DNA of 64,000 nt from Clostridium sp. OM02-18AC (GCF_003481825.1 NZ_QULW01000005.1:106518-170517), one strand, 5' to 3'. Positions 42,377 through 51,530 are shown, counted from the first letter of the stretch. Numbers and translations: made by a program. The notes: generated by a model from the letters alone, not told the origin.

Positions 42377-42400
42377 AAATAGTTGTATCTACAACTATTT
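42377..42400. promoter_or_regulatory. MarR-like operator for the ABC exporter
   Basis: AAATAGTTGTA (42377-42387) and TACAACTATTT (42390-42400) form a perfect inverted repeat with two bases between. TAGTTGTA-N2-TACAACTA is a pattern I associate with MarR-family sites ahead of ABC exporter pairs in Firmicutes. It lies 21 bases before the start of the first exporter gene. No MarR gene is in the window. Confidence 0.65.
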
Positions 42401-42500
42401 TAAGGCGGAAAGGCTGCAAAGTCAATCATTCTGCATAGTTTTGCAATCTTGCGAAATTCTAAGGATTTTATGAAATTTACTGCGCTCAGGCGTACGTGCC

Positions 42501-42604
42501 TTGCACCTGAGGAAAATTAATGGTATACTGTCGTGGTAAATTACCCGTATTGCGGCTTGCAGGGCCACAGGGGCGGCAGGATCCTGCAAAGCAGGATTCT
42601 TTTT
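42501..42604 (+). promoter_or_regulatory. Promoter and probable attenuator of the second glycan operon
   Basis: TTGCAC (42501-42506), 17 bases, TATACT (42524-42529) starts a transcript near 42536. Within 70 bases comes a stem ATCCTGC (42581-42587), loop AAA, GCAGGAT (42591-42597) followed by TCTTTTT. Just before it, GCAGGATCCTGC can pair alternatively with the stem. The wzt start is 100 bases beyond. This is the layout of a leader with conditional termination, or of a 70-base small RNA. Confidence 0.6.
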
Positions 42605-42706
42605 GGGCGGTTTTGCGCATCGTATCAATGTGTTGGCTGTGCAAGAAGCAATCGTATGAAAAGATGTCTGTGACTGCCCTGGAACTTTGCAAATGAAAGG
42701 AATCCC

Positions 42707-44167
42707 ATGTCTTCAAACAATGAATACGCGATCCAGGTACAGGACGTGAGCAAGATATATAAGCTGTACGACAAACCGATCGACCGGTTAAAGGAGTCGC
42801 TCAGCTTAACCCATAAAAATTACCACCGGGACTTTTTCGCGTTGAGCGATATTTCGTTTAACGTAAAAAAGGGCGAGACGGTGGGCATCATCGGAACCAA
42901 TGGTTCCGGAAAATCGACGATCTTAAAGATCATTACCGGAGTCCTAACGCCGACGAGCGGTCAGGTCCGGGTGAGCGGAGTCATCTCAGCGCTGTTAGAG
43001 CTGGGAGCCGGTTTTAATATGGACTACACCGGCATTGAGAACATCTACATGAATGGAACCATGATGGGCTTTTCCAAGAAGCAGATGGATGAAAAACTGC
43101 CGGATATCCTGGAGTTTGCGGATATCGGAGATTTCGTTTATCAGCCGGTAAAAACCTATTCCAGCGGTATGTTTGTGCGGCTGGCTTTTGCGCTGTCGAT
43201 CAACGTGGAGCCGGAAATCCTTATTGTCGATGAGGCACTTTCCGTGGGAGATGTCTTCTTCCAGTCCAAGTGTTACCGCCGCATGGAGGAAATCCGCAAA
43301 AACGGCACGACCATTCTTATGGTTACCCACGATATGGGCAGTGTCATCAAATACTGTGACCGGGTTGTGCTCTTAAATAAGGGACACTATGTAGCCGAAG
43401 GCGCGCCGGGCAAGATGGTGGATTTATATAAGAAGATCCTGGCAAACCAGATGGATGATCTGGAAGAGGAACTGCTGGAGATGAATGATTTTTCCGGTGG
43501 GATGGACTCTGACGCGGCAGGAGCCGGTGCGAAGAGCGCGTCCGGTGAAACAGCAGACGGATCCGCAGGAGCTGGCGCGGATACCAGCGAAAATGCAGCA
43601 GGAACGGCAAAGGGTCAGGACGGCGCAGCAGGTCATGCGCATAAAAAGCACAGCGGTCTCATGAAAGATAAGCTGACCATCAACCCGAACCGCACCGAGT
43701 ACGGAAACGGCAAGGCCGAGATCTACGACCTTGGCATGTTCGATGAACGCGGCAACTTGACGAATCTGTTGTTAAAGGGTGAGTATTTCACAATCAAGGA
43801 AAAGATCCGTTTCCATGACAGCATCCAGTCACCAATCTTTACTTACACGATCAAAGATAAAAAGGGTGCGGACTTAACCGGAACCAACACGATGTTTGAG
43901 GGTGCCGAGATCCGTCCGGTGAAGAACGGCGATGAGTACGAGGTGAATTTCCGCCAGAAGATGACGCTCCAGGGCGGTGAATATCTGCTTTCCATGAGCT
44001 GCACCGGCTTTGAGCAGGGCGAGCACACGGTGTATCACCGGCTGTACGATGTAGCGAACATTACGGTTATCTCGAATAAGAATACCGTGGGTGTGTACGA
44101 TATGGAATCTGAGGTGGAGGCTGTGCTGAAACCGGCGGAAACGGAAACACAGAACAGTAACAGCTAG
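42707..44167 (+). CDS. Polysaccharide ABC transporter ATPase with Wzt-type glycan-binding domain
   Basis: A 486-residue ATP-binding subunit of an ABC glycan exporter (Wzt/TagH type). Walker A GTNGSGKST lies near residue 64, signature region YSSGMFVRL near 150, Walker B ILIVDEALSVGD near 167-178. A low-complexity Ala/Gly/Ser linker (about 265-315) leads to a beta-rich Wzt_C-like domain (about 322-470). In E. coli O9a that domain recognises the modified end of the finished chain. No membrane partner (Wzm/TagG) is in the window, so it must lie elsewhere. First gene of the second glycan operon; the 1342-residue protein follows after 111 bases. Confidence 0.9.
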   Translation: MSSNNEYAIQVQDVSKIYKLYDKPIDRLKESLSLTHKNYHRDFFALSDISFNVKKGETVGIIGTNGSGKSTILKIITGVLTPTSGQVRVSGVISALLELGAGFNMDYTGIENIYMNGTMMGFSKKQMDEKLPDILEFADIGDFVYQPVKTYSSGMFVRLAFALSINVEPEILIVDEALSVGDVFFQSKCYRRMEEIRKNGTTILMVTHDMGSVIKYCDRVVLLNKGHYVAEGAPGKMVDLYKKILANQMDDLEEELLEMNDFSGGMDSDAAGAGAKSASGETADGSAGAGADTSENAAGTAKGQDGAAGHAHKKHSGLMKDKLTINPNRTEYGNGKAEIYDLGMFDERGNLTNLLLKGEYFTIKEKIRFHDSIQSPIFTYTIKDKKGADLTGTNTMFEGAEIRPVKNGDEYEVNFRQKMTLQGGEYLLSMSCTGFEQGEHTVYHRLYDVANITVISNKNTVGVYDMESEVEAVLKPAETETQNSNS

Positions 44168-44278
44168 AAATTGCGTGAGCCAAAAAAACAGGCCAGAAAT
44201 GTGGGAAAACAAGAACGGAATCGCACATTGCAGCTGGCAGAATACAGAACGTGAACATAAGAAAGAGGTTTTTAGAGC

Positions 44279-47200
44279 ATGAGAAAGATTGATGATGAGA
44301 TACAGGCGCTCCTTTCGGAGCACCGCGGGGATATCCGCTCCATCTTACAGGACAACCACCGGTTGGACCTTCTGTATGCCCTCTCTTCCCAGCGGGAGCT
44401 CCTGCTTGAGTGGTATGAGTTTGAGCCGGATGCAGAGGTGCTGCAGGTTGGTGCCGATTATGGTGCGCTGACCGGACTGCTGCGCACCAGCGTGAAGCAG
44501 GTCACTGTGCTGGATGAGACGGAGTCTGCGCTGGAGACGGTAAGACAGCGTTATCCGGGTGCAGCAAACATTCATTATTGCAAGGACAGCCTGATGGGCT
44601 TTGCAGGGGAAGCCTGCGCCGAGGGGAAAAAGTACGACTATGTGATTTTTGCCGGAACACTGGCAGCACCGTATGAGGAGCATATCCGTGCGGCAAAATC
44701 GCTGCTGAAGCCGACCGGTATTCTGATCGTGGCAGCAGCCAATGCGCTTGGCATGAAGTATTTTGCTGGAACTTCCGAGGAGGAGAATGCCCTGACGAAG
44801 CGCCAGTTAACGGAGCTTCTCTGCGGTGAAAAAGAGACACAGAGCATGGCAGAGGAAAGCGGTGCCCTGAAGTTTTATTATCCGATGCCGGACTATAAGA
44901 CTCCGGTGAGCATTTATTCCGACGCGTATCTGCCGAAGAAGGGCGATCTGACCCGGGTAACCCCGGCGTACGATTACCCGCCATATCACATGATGGAGAT
45001 GGGCGAGAAGTTTGACACGGTCTGCGAGGCAGGGCTGTTCGACTTATATGCAAACGCTTATCTGGTGTTCTGGAGCGCAGATCCAAAGCAGCTTCACAAG
45101 GATGATGAGCGGATTTTTATCAAATATAACAAGACAAGAAGAGAAAAATTCCAGATCAAGACCTGTATCTGTGAGCGAAATGCAGCAGGAATGTCGGAAA
45201 CATCTGGTGCAGCGGCTGGAAACAGCAGTGCAGCAGCATCGGTCAAAAAAGAGCGCTACGTGGAAAAAGCTGCTTTAAGCCTGGATGGCAGCGCCCACAT
45301 CGCTTCTTTCAAAGAAAAATATGAAAAACTGACGAAGCAGCACCGGACCTTAAAGGTAACGGAGCCAAAGTTTGCCGAGCACCGCAATTCGGTTTATTTC
45401 CCGTATCTTGTGGGGCAGACCTGTGCGGAGAAGCTGGGGGAGCAGTTAGAGTGCGGACAGCTTCCGCTGGATGTGCTGCAGATCGTCATGAACCAGATCT
45501 ACGACATCAGCCCGGAGTGCCGCAGTGCGTTTACCAGAACCGCAGAGTTCGCAGAGGTGTTTGGCGCGGACTTAACGGAGGAGGAGCAGAATCTGCTGCT
45601 TTCCGATACCGCCTGCGAGGTTTCCAACATCGATGCCTTGTTTGAGAATATGCTGCTGACGCGGGAGGGCATCTACTGTCTGGACTACGAGTGGGTGTTC
45701 TTATTCCCGGTTCCGGAGCATTTTGTGAAATACCGCATTCTGTACTATTTTTATGAGCAGTACAGCAGTGTGTTAAAACAGCTGACCTTAGAGCAGATCC
45801 TGGATTCGTTCGGTATCACGCCGGAGATGGCAGAAGTATACCGGAAGATGGAAGTGAACTTCCAGAATTATGTGCACGGTGAGAACCAGCAGCTCTACCT
45901 GGGCAATTACATGGTTTATTCCCGTACCGTGCGTGACATCCGCCAGACGGAGAGTGACCTTGCGCGGGCAAGGGAGCGCATTGAGCAGATGAAGATCCAC
46001 AGCCGTGAGAAGGATGTGACCATCCGCAAGATCACGGAAGTTCAGCGTCTGACTAACAACCATGTAACGAACTTAGAGGCCATCATCCATAACCATGAGC
46101 ATGAGATCGGGGAGATGGCAAAGACCCTGAATTACTTAAATAAGCATGAGGCGATTCTCTTTAAGATCCGCCGGAAGCTGGGCGATAAGTTTAACCAGAA
46201 GTATCCAAAGGGATCGGTAGAGCGAAAGAAGCTTCATTATAAGAAAGAATACATGCTGCATCCGCTTCGCTCCATGAAGCTTTACTCGACACCGGAGGGA
46301 CGAAACCTGCGTGATGGCGATTTCAACATCGGTGAGATTTACCGGGAACACGGCCGCCTGAAGTTTGAGAAGGTGGAGAATCCGACCGTTTCCATCATCA
46401 TTCCGGTATACAACCAGATCCACTATACCTACGCGTGCCTGCTTTCTATTTTAGAGCACACGAAGGATGTTTCTTATGAGGTCATCATCGCGGACGATGT
46501 GTCCACGGATGCGACCGAGCATCTTTCCGAGTACGCGGAAGGACTGGTCATCTGCAGAAACAGCACAAACCAGGGCTTTTTACGCAACTGCAACAACGCA
46601 GCGCGTCATGCCCGCGGTAAGTATGTGATGTTCTTAAACAACGACACCCAGGTGACCGAAAACTGGCTCTCTTCCCTGGTTCAGCTCATCGAGTCTGACC
46701 CGACCATCGGTATGGTAGGCTCCAAGCTGGTTTACCCGGATGGACGTCTGCAGGAAGCAGGCGGCATCATCTGGAGCGATGGTTCCGGCTGGAATTATGG
46801 CCGTCTGGATAATCCGGATAAGCCGGAGTACAACTACGTCAAGGACGTGGACTACATTTCCGGTGCAGCGATCCTGCTTTCCAACGAGCTGTGGAACCAG
46901 ATCGGCGGCTTTGATACCCGGTTTGCACCGGCCTACTGCGAGGACTCTGACCTGGCATTTGAGGTGCGCAAGGCAGGTTACCGCGTGGTATACCAGCCGA
47001 AGTCCAAGGTCATCCACTTTGAGGGTGTTTCCAACGGTACCGATGTACAGGGCACCGGCTTAAAGCGTTACCAGGTTGCCAACAGCAAGAAGCTGAAAGA
47101 AAAATGGGCAGACGAGTTTGCAAAGCAGTGCGAGAACGATGGCAATCCGGATCCGTTCCGTGCCAGAGAGCGCAGCATGGGCAAGCCGATCATTCTGGTG

Positions 47201-48307
47201 GTGGACCACTATGTGCCGACCTACGATAAGGACGCCGGTTCCAAGACCACGTACCAGTACTTAAAGATGTTCTTAAAGAAGGGCTATGTGGTGAAGTTCC
47301 TCGGTGATAACTTCATGAACGAGGAGCCGTATACCAGCGAGCTGGAGCAGATGGGCATCGAGGTGTTATACGGACCGGAGTACCAGGTCAAGATTTGGGA
47401 CTGGCTGCGTGACCACGGCGATGACATTGCAGTGGCGTACTTGAACCGCCCGCACATCGCATCCAAATACATTGATTATATTTTAGACAATACCGATATC
47501 AAGGTGATCTATTACGGACATGACCTGCACTGGCTGCGGGAAAGCCGTGAGTACCAGATCACGAAAGATCCGAAGATCCGCGAAGATGCGGAATACTGGA
47601 AATCCATTGAGTTTACGCTGATGAGCAAGGCGGCCGTTTCTTACTACCCGTCTTACATTGAGCGTGATGCGATCCATGAAATCGACCCAACCCTCAACGT
47701 GAAGGATATCACCGCGTATGTGTTTGATGAGTTCAAGTCCGACATACAGGAAGACTTTGCGAAGCGCAATGGTCTCTTATTCGTCGGTGGCTTCGCACAT
47801 CCGCCGAATGCAGATGCAGTGCTCTGGTTTGCAAAGGATATTTACCCGCGCATCCGTCAGAAGATGGAGGCAGCCGGAGTCACTCCGCCAGAGTTTATTG
47901 TGGTTGGATCTAAGGTAACCGATGAAATCAAAGCTCTGCAGCAGCCGGGCAATGGCATCATCATCAAGGGCTTTGTATCCGAAGAAGAATTGAGTGAGCT
48001 TTATGCGACCTGCCGCGTGGTGGTTGTACCGCTGCGTTACGGTGCAGGCGTGAAGGGCAAGGTGGTCGAGGCAATCTACAACGGTGCCCCGATCGTGACG
48101 ACATCCATCGGTGCGGAGGGAATCCCGCAGGTGGAGGATGTCCTGTTGGTGGAGGACGAGCCGGAGGCATTTGCCGAGACCGTGACCCGTCTTTACCAGA
48201 GTCCGGAGGGCTGCAAGGCACTCTGCGAGAAGACCCAGAGCTACATCCGCACGCATTTCAGCATGGATGCAGCATGGAAGGTTATCGAGGATGATTTTAA
48301 GAGATAG
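44279..48307 (+). CDS. Multidomain glycan enzyme: methyltransferase-like, kinase-like, coiled coil, GT2, GT4
   Basis: A 1342-residue protein. Residues about 50-180 resemble a class I SAM methyltransferase with a modified motif I (VLQVGADYGALTG) and VIFAGTL. Residues about 225-510 have features of an aminoglycoside-kinase-like fold: IFIKYNK early, then NIDALFENMLL near 449-459 (D-x4-N) and CLDYEW near 466-471 (DFE-like). A coiled coil covers about 555-620. A GT2 domain begins near 702 (SIIIPVYNQ) with FLNNDTQV near 785. A GT4 domain fills 967-1342 (KPIILVVDHYVP, GAGVKGKVVEAIYNGAPIV). The first three parts have the order of WbdD, the chain-terminating kinase-methyltransferase of O9a, and the neighbour has a Wzt_C domain. 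The kinase call is from motifs only. Confidence 0.8.
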   Translation: MRKIDDEIQALLSEHRGDIRSILQDNHRLDLLYALSSQRELLLEWYEFEPDAEVLQVGADYGALTGLLRTSVKQVTVLDETESALETVRQRYPGAANIHYCKDSLMGFAGEACAEGKKYDYVIFAGTLAAPYEEHIRAAKSLLKPTGILIVAAANALGMKYFAGTSEEENALTKRQLTELLCGEKETQSMAEESGALKFYYPMPDYKTPVSIYSDAYLPKKGDLTRVTPAYDYPPYHMMEMGEKFDTVCEAGLFDLYANAYLVFWSADPKQLHKDDERIFIKYNKTRREKFQIKTCICERNAAGMSETSGAAAGNSSAAASVKKERYVEKAALSLDGSAHIASFKEKYEKLTKQHRTLKVTEPKFAEHRNSVYFPYLVGQTCAEKLGEQLECGQLPLDVLQIVMNQIYDISPECRSAFTRTAEFAEVFGADLTEEEQNLLLSDTACEVSNIDALFENMLLTREGIYCLDYEWVFLFPVPEHFVKYRILYYFYEQYSSVLKQLTLEQILDSFGITPEMAEVYRKMEVNFQNYVHGENQQLYLGNYMVYSRTVRDIRQTESDLARARERIEQMKIHSREKDVTIRKITEVQRLTNNHVTNLEAIIHNHEHEIGEMAKTLNYLNKHEAILFKIRRKLGDKFNQKYPKGSVERKKLHYKKEYMLHPLRSMKLYSTPEGRNLRDGDFNIGEIYREHGRLKFEKVENPTVSIIIPVYNQIHYTYACLLSILEHTKDVSYEVIIADDVSTDATEHLSEYAEGLVICRNSTNQGFLRNCNNAARHARGKYVMFLNNDTQVTENWLSSLVQLIESDPTIGMVGSKLVYPDGRLQEAGGIIWSDGSGWNYGRLDNPDKPEYNYVKDVDYISGAAILLSNELWNQIGGFDTRFAPAYCEDSDLAFEVRKAGYRVVYQPKSKVIHFEGVSNGTDVQGTGLKRYQVANSKKLKEKWADEFAKQCENDGNPDPFRARERSMGKPIILVVDHYVPTYDKDAGSKTTYQYLKMFLKKGYVVKFLGDNFMNEEPYTSELEQMGIEVLYGPEYQVKIWDWLRDHGDDIAVAYLNRPHIASKYIDYILDNTDIKVIYYGHDLHWLRESREYQITKDPKIREDAEYWKSIEFTLMSKAAVSYYPSYIERDAIHEIDPTLNVKDITAYVFDEFKSDIQEDFAKRNGLLFVGGFAHPPNADAVLWFAKDIYPRIRQKMEAAGVTPPEFIVVGSKVTDEIKALQQPGNGIIIKGFVSEEELSELYATCRVVVVPLRYGAGVKGKVVEAIYNGAPIVTTSIGAEGIPQVEDVLLVEDEPEAFAETVTRLYQSPEGCKALCEKTQSYIRTHFSMDAAWKVIEDDFKR

Positions 48308-48319
48308 GAGAATATAGAA

Positions 48320-49045
48320 ATGCAGACAATTTTACTGGCCGGCGGTCTGGGTACCAGGCTTCGGAGTGTGGTGAGTGACCGCCCGAAGCCGATGGCACTG
48401 ATCGGCGAGAAGCCTTTTATGGAGTATGTGGTGCATGAACTTTCAAAGCACGGCATCACGGATATTATCTTTGCCGTGGGTTATAAGGGTTCCATGGTGG
48501 AGGAGTATTTCGGGGACGGGAGCGGGTTTTTAGCTCCGGATGGAACACCCATCACCGTTCACTATGCTTATGAGGAAGAACTTCTCGGAACAGCCGGGGC
48601 CATTAAAAATGCCGGCAGATTTGTGACCGAGGACAGCTTTTTCGTCCTGAATGCGGATACCTTTTACCAGATCGACTACAGCCGTCTGGTATCCATGCAG
48701 CAGGAGGCGGATCTTGACATGGCACTGGTGCTTCGCGAGGTGCCGGACATTTCCCGTTACGGGGCAGCCATTCTGGAAGATGGACGGCTCACCGGCTTTA
48801 ATGAGAAGAGTCCGGAGGCAAAGCCGGGCACCATCAATGGCGGTGTGTACCTGATGAAGCGTGCGCTGCTGGACGAGATTCCGGCGGGAAAGGTTTCCCT
48901 GGAAAACGAGATGATCCCGAAATGGCTGAAGGAGGGCCGGCGCTTAGGCGGCTTTGTCAATGACGGTTACTTTATCGACATTGGCATTCCGGAGGCATAT
49001 TATCAGTTTATGGAAGATGTAAAGAAAGGAGTTGTGGTATGGTAA
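48320..49045 (+). CDS. hddC: D-glycero-alpha-D-manno-heptose 1-phosphate guanylyltransferase
   Basis: A 241-residue nucleotidyltransferase. LAGGLGTRL at residues 5-13 and RPKPMALIGEKPF bind the nucleotide and sugar phosphate; NADTFYQID carries the metal-binding Asp. On its own it could be a hexose-1-phosphate enzyme, but its neighbours HddA, GmhB and GmhA make the heptose assignment strong. It converts heptose-1-phosphate and GTP to GDP-heptose, the last step. It overlaps hddA by 7 bases. Ribosome site AGGAG. Confidence 0.88.
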   Translation: MQTILLAGGLGTRLRSVVSDRPKPMALIGEKPFMEYVVHELSKHGITDIIFAVGYKGSMVEEYFGDGSGFLAPDGTPITVHYAYEEELLGTAGAIKNAGRFVTEDSFFVLNADTFYQIDYSRLVSMQQEADLDMALVLREVPDISRYGAAILEDGRLTGFNEKSPEAKPGTINGGVYLMKRALLDEIPAGKVSLENEMIPKWLKEGRRLGGFVNDGYFIDIGIPEAYYQFMEDVKKGVVVW

Positions 49046-50109
49046 TCAGAGGACGTGCACCGCTCCGTGTCAGCTTCGGCGGCGGCGGTACAGACGTGGC
49101 ACCTTTCTGTGTAGAGCAGGGCGGAGCCATTATCGGCAGCACCATCAACAAATATGCGTACTGTTCCATCGTTCCGAGAGAGGATGACCAGATTATCGTC
49201 CACTCTCTGGACTTTGATATGACCGTCAAATACAATGCGAAGGAGAACTTCGTTTACGATGGACGGCTGGATCTGGTAACCGCTGCCTTAAAGGCCATGG
49301 ATATCAACCAGGGCTGCGAGGTTTACTTACAGTGTGATGCTCCGGCCGGTTCCGGTCTTGGAACTTCTTCTACCGTTATGGTTTCCTTACTTACGGCCAT
49401 GGCACGCTGGAAGGGCATTGAGATGGATGCGTACCGCCTGGCAGATCTGGCTTACCAGGTCGAGCGTGAGGATTTAAAGATTGACGGCGGCTATCAGGAC
49501 CAGTATGCGGCAACCTTCGGCGGCATCAACTTTATTGAGTTCCACGGTCGCAACAACGTGGTGGTAAACCCGCTGCGCATCAAGAAAGATATTCTGCACG
49601 AGCTGCAGTACAACTTGCTTTTATGTTATACCGGCAACATCCATGTGTCGGCGAACATCATCAAGGATCAGGTGAAAAACTACGAAAAGAAAGATGCCTT
49701 CGATGCCATGTGCGAGGTGAAAGCCCTTGCCTACGCGATGAAGGATGAGCTTCTGCGCGGCAATCTGCACAGCTTTGGTAAGCTTTTGGATTATGGCTGG
49801 CAGAGCAAAAAGCGCATGAGCAGCAAGATCACCAACCCGCAGATCGACGAGCTTTACGATGAGGCCATTAAGGCCGGTGCGCTGGGCGGAAAGCTTCTTG
49901 GCGCCGGTGGCGGCGGTTACCTTCTGATGTACTGCCCGTACAATGTCAAGCACAAGGTGGCAGACCGCATGGAGCAGATGGGTGGTCAGCTGGCAGACTG
50001 GAACTTTGAGCTGCGCGGCGCCCAGTCCTGGATCGCGGATGAAAACCGCTGGGACTACAACGAGGTGAAGGTGCATCTGCCAAACGGAGACTACGAATTC
50101 AAATTGTAG
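49039..50109 (+). CDS. hddA: D-glycero-alpha-D-manno-heptose 7-phosphate kinase (GHMP family)
   Basis: A 356-residue GHMP kinase. The N-terminus VIRGRAPLRVSFGGGGTDV, the ATP-loop PAGSGLGTSST near residue 107 and the C-terminal GALGGKLLGAGGGGYLL motif are all present. It phosphorylates heptose-7-phosphate at C1 to give the 1,7-bisphosphate. The start overlaps the end of hddC, behind AAAGGAG. Its size and motifs match HddA from Aneurinibacillus and Campylobacter-type pathways; L-fucose kinase-like GHMP enzymes are a weaker alternative. Confidence 0.92.
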   Translation: MVIRGRAPLRVSFGGGGTDVAPFCVEQGGAIIGSTINKYAYCSIVPREDDQIIVHSLDFDMTVKYNAKENFVYDGRLDLVTAALKAMDINQGCEVYLQCDAPAGSGLGTSSTVMVSLLTAMARWKGIEMDAYRLADLAYQVEREDLKIDGGYQDQYAATFGGINFIEFHGRNNVVVNPLRIKKDILHELQYNLLLCYTGNIHVSANIIKDQVKNYEKKDAFDAMCEVKALAYAMKDELLRGNLHSFGKLLDYGWQSKKRMSSKITNPQIDELYDEAIKAGALGGKLLGAGGGGYLLMYCPYNVKHKVADRMEQMGGQLADWNFELRGAQSWIADENRWDYNEVKVHLPNGDYEFKL

Positions 50110-50196
50110 TATTTTGGAAAATTGGAAAGAATTTAACGAGATCCGGACGGGAAAAGTTTTGTCTGTCCGGGAAGCACGTAGAAATAGGAACATAGC

Positions 50197-50778
50197 ATGG
50201 AAAAAGTAATATTTCTGGACCGGGACGGTACGCTGAATGAAGAAGTCAACTACCTGCACCGCAAAGAAGATCTGGTGCTTCTGCCCGGAGTGCCGGAGGC
50301 TTTAAAGGCATTTAAAGAGCAGGGCTATAAGCTGGTAGTGATCACCAACCAGGCCGGTGTGGCCCGCGGCTACTATACCGAGGACGATGTAAAAGAACTA
50401 CACCGTTACATGAACGAGCTGCTGGAAAAAGCGGGAGCGGGCATTGACGCATTTTATTACTGCCCGCATCACCCGGAGCATGGCATCGGAAAGTACAAGA
50501 TCCAGTGCCATTGCAGAAAGCCGGAGACCGGCATGTTTGAGATGGCAGAGCAGGATTTTACTGTGGATAAAAGCAAGTCCTGGATGATCGGTGATAAGCT
50601 GATCGATATCGAAGCCGGACGCAATTACGGAGTCCGCACTGTGCTGGTGGGAACCGGGTATGGTGCCGGGGTTCATGAGGAGCAGAAAAAACAGGGAGAT
50701 TTCCCCTACGATCTGTACGCAGAAGATTTGTTGGAGGCATACGATGAAATTAACAGAGAAACAGCAGGAAATCTTTGA
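50197..50778 (+). CDS. gmhB: D-glycero-D-manno-heptose 1,7-bisphosphate 7-phosphatase
   Basis: A 193-residue HAD-superfamily phosphatase. DRDGTLNEE at 8-16 holds the nucleophile and acid/base Asp pair; TNQAGVARG follows. The zinc-binding set CPHHPEHG...CHCRKPETGM is near 90-110, and MIGDKLIDIEAG is motif IV. It removes the 7-phosphate from the bisphosphate. The gmhA start lies inside its last codons (ATG at 50744), so the two are translationally coupled. The preceding 87 bases after hddA hold an A/T-rich gap with a ribosome site AGGAAC. Confidence 0.95.
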   Translation: MEKVIFLDRDGTLNEEVNYLHRKEDLVLLPGVPEALKAFKEQGYKLVVITNQAGVARGYYTEDDVKELHRYMNELLEKAGAGIDAFYYCPHHPEHGIGKYKIQCHCRKPETGMFEMAEQDFTVDKSKSWMIGDKLIDIEAGRNYGVRTVLVGTGYGAGVHEEQKKQGDFPYDLYAEDLLEAYDEINRETAGNL

Positions 50779-51397
50779 GGAACTGTTTGTGCGTTACCCG
50801 GTCTTAAATAAGAACCGGGATGATATTTTGAAGGCTTATGAGATGTTAAAAGCCTGCTATGAAAACGGCGGAAAGCTTCTGGTTGCCGGAAACGGCGGAA
50901 GCTGCGCGGATGCGGAGCACATCGTTGGCGAGCTGATGAAGGGCTTTAAAAAGCGTCGCCCGTTAAGCGAAGAATTGCAGAAACGCCTGGCAGAGGAGCA
51001 TGCCGGTCACGGGGCAGAGCTCGCACGCAGTCTGCAGGGCAGTTTACGGGCTATTGCCTTAGATGGACACCCGGGACTTTCCACGGCATTTGCCAATGAT
51101 GTAGATGCGGATATGATCTTCGCCCAGCAGGTCTGTGGATATGGGGACAAAGGCGATGTATTCCTGGGGATATCTACCTCCGGAAATTCCAAAAATGTGG
51201 ATTATGCCGTGACCGTTGCGAAGGCGAAAGGCTTAAGCGTCATCGGTCTGACCGGAAAAGACGGCGGTCTTTTAGGAAAACGTGCCGATGTGGCGATCAT
51301 TGTGCCGGAGCCTGAGACATTTAAGATTCAGGAACTGCATCTTCCGATTTATCATGCACTGTGTCTGATGCTGGAAGAGGCATTTTTTGAAGAGTAA
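50744..51397 (+). CDS. gmhA: Sedoheptulose-7-phosphate isomerase
   Basis: A 217-residue SIS-domain isomerase. AGNGGSCADAEHIVGELM, LSTAFANDVDADMIFAQQV and ISTSGNSKNV are the substrate-binding segments of GmhA. It turns sedoheptulose-7-phosphate into D-glycero-D-manno-heptose-7-phosphate, the first step. A helical insertion near residues 60-90 (KKRRPLSEELQKRLAEE) is longer than in E. coli GmhA but common in Firmicutes relatives. Start at ATG 50744, overlapping gmhB by 35 bases. Confidence 0.93.
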   Translation: MKLTEKQQEIFEELFVRYPVLNKNRDDILKAYEMLKACYENGGKLLVAGNGGSCADAEHIVGELMKGFKKRRPLSEELQKRLAEEHAGHGAELARSLQGSLRAIALDGHPGLSTAFANDVDADMIFAQQVCGYGDKGDVFLGISTSGNSKNVDYAVTVAKAKGLSVIGLTGKDGGLLGKRADVAIIVPEPETFKIQELHLPIYHALCLMLEEAFFEE

Positions 51398-51530
51398 GTA
51401 TACGAGAAATCCCATAGATAATAAAGAAAAAACCGGTACGAAAGAAGAATGCTTTCGGAAAGGCTGGAAAGAAAACAAATAACAAAACAAAAAAGAGAAA
51501 CAAAGTAAAAACAGGAAGGAGGCCGTTAGG

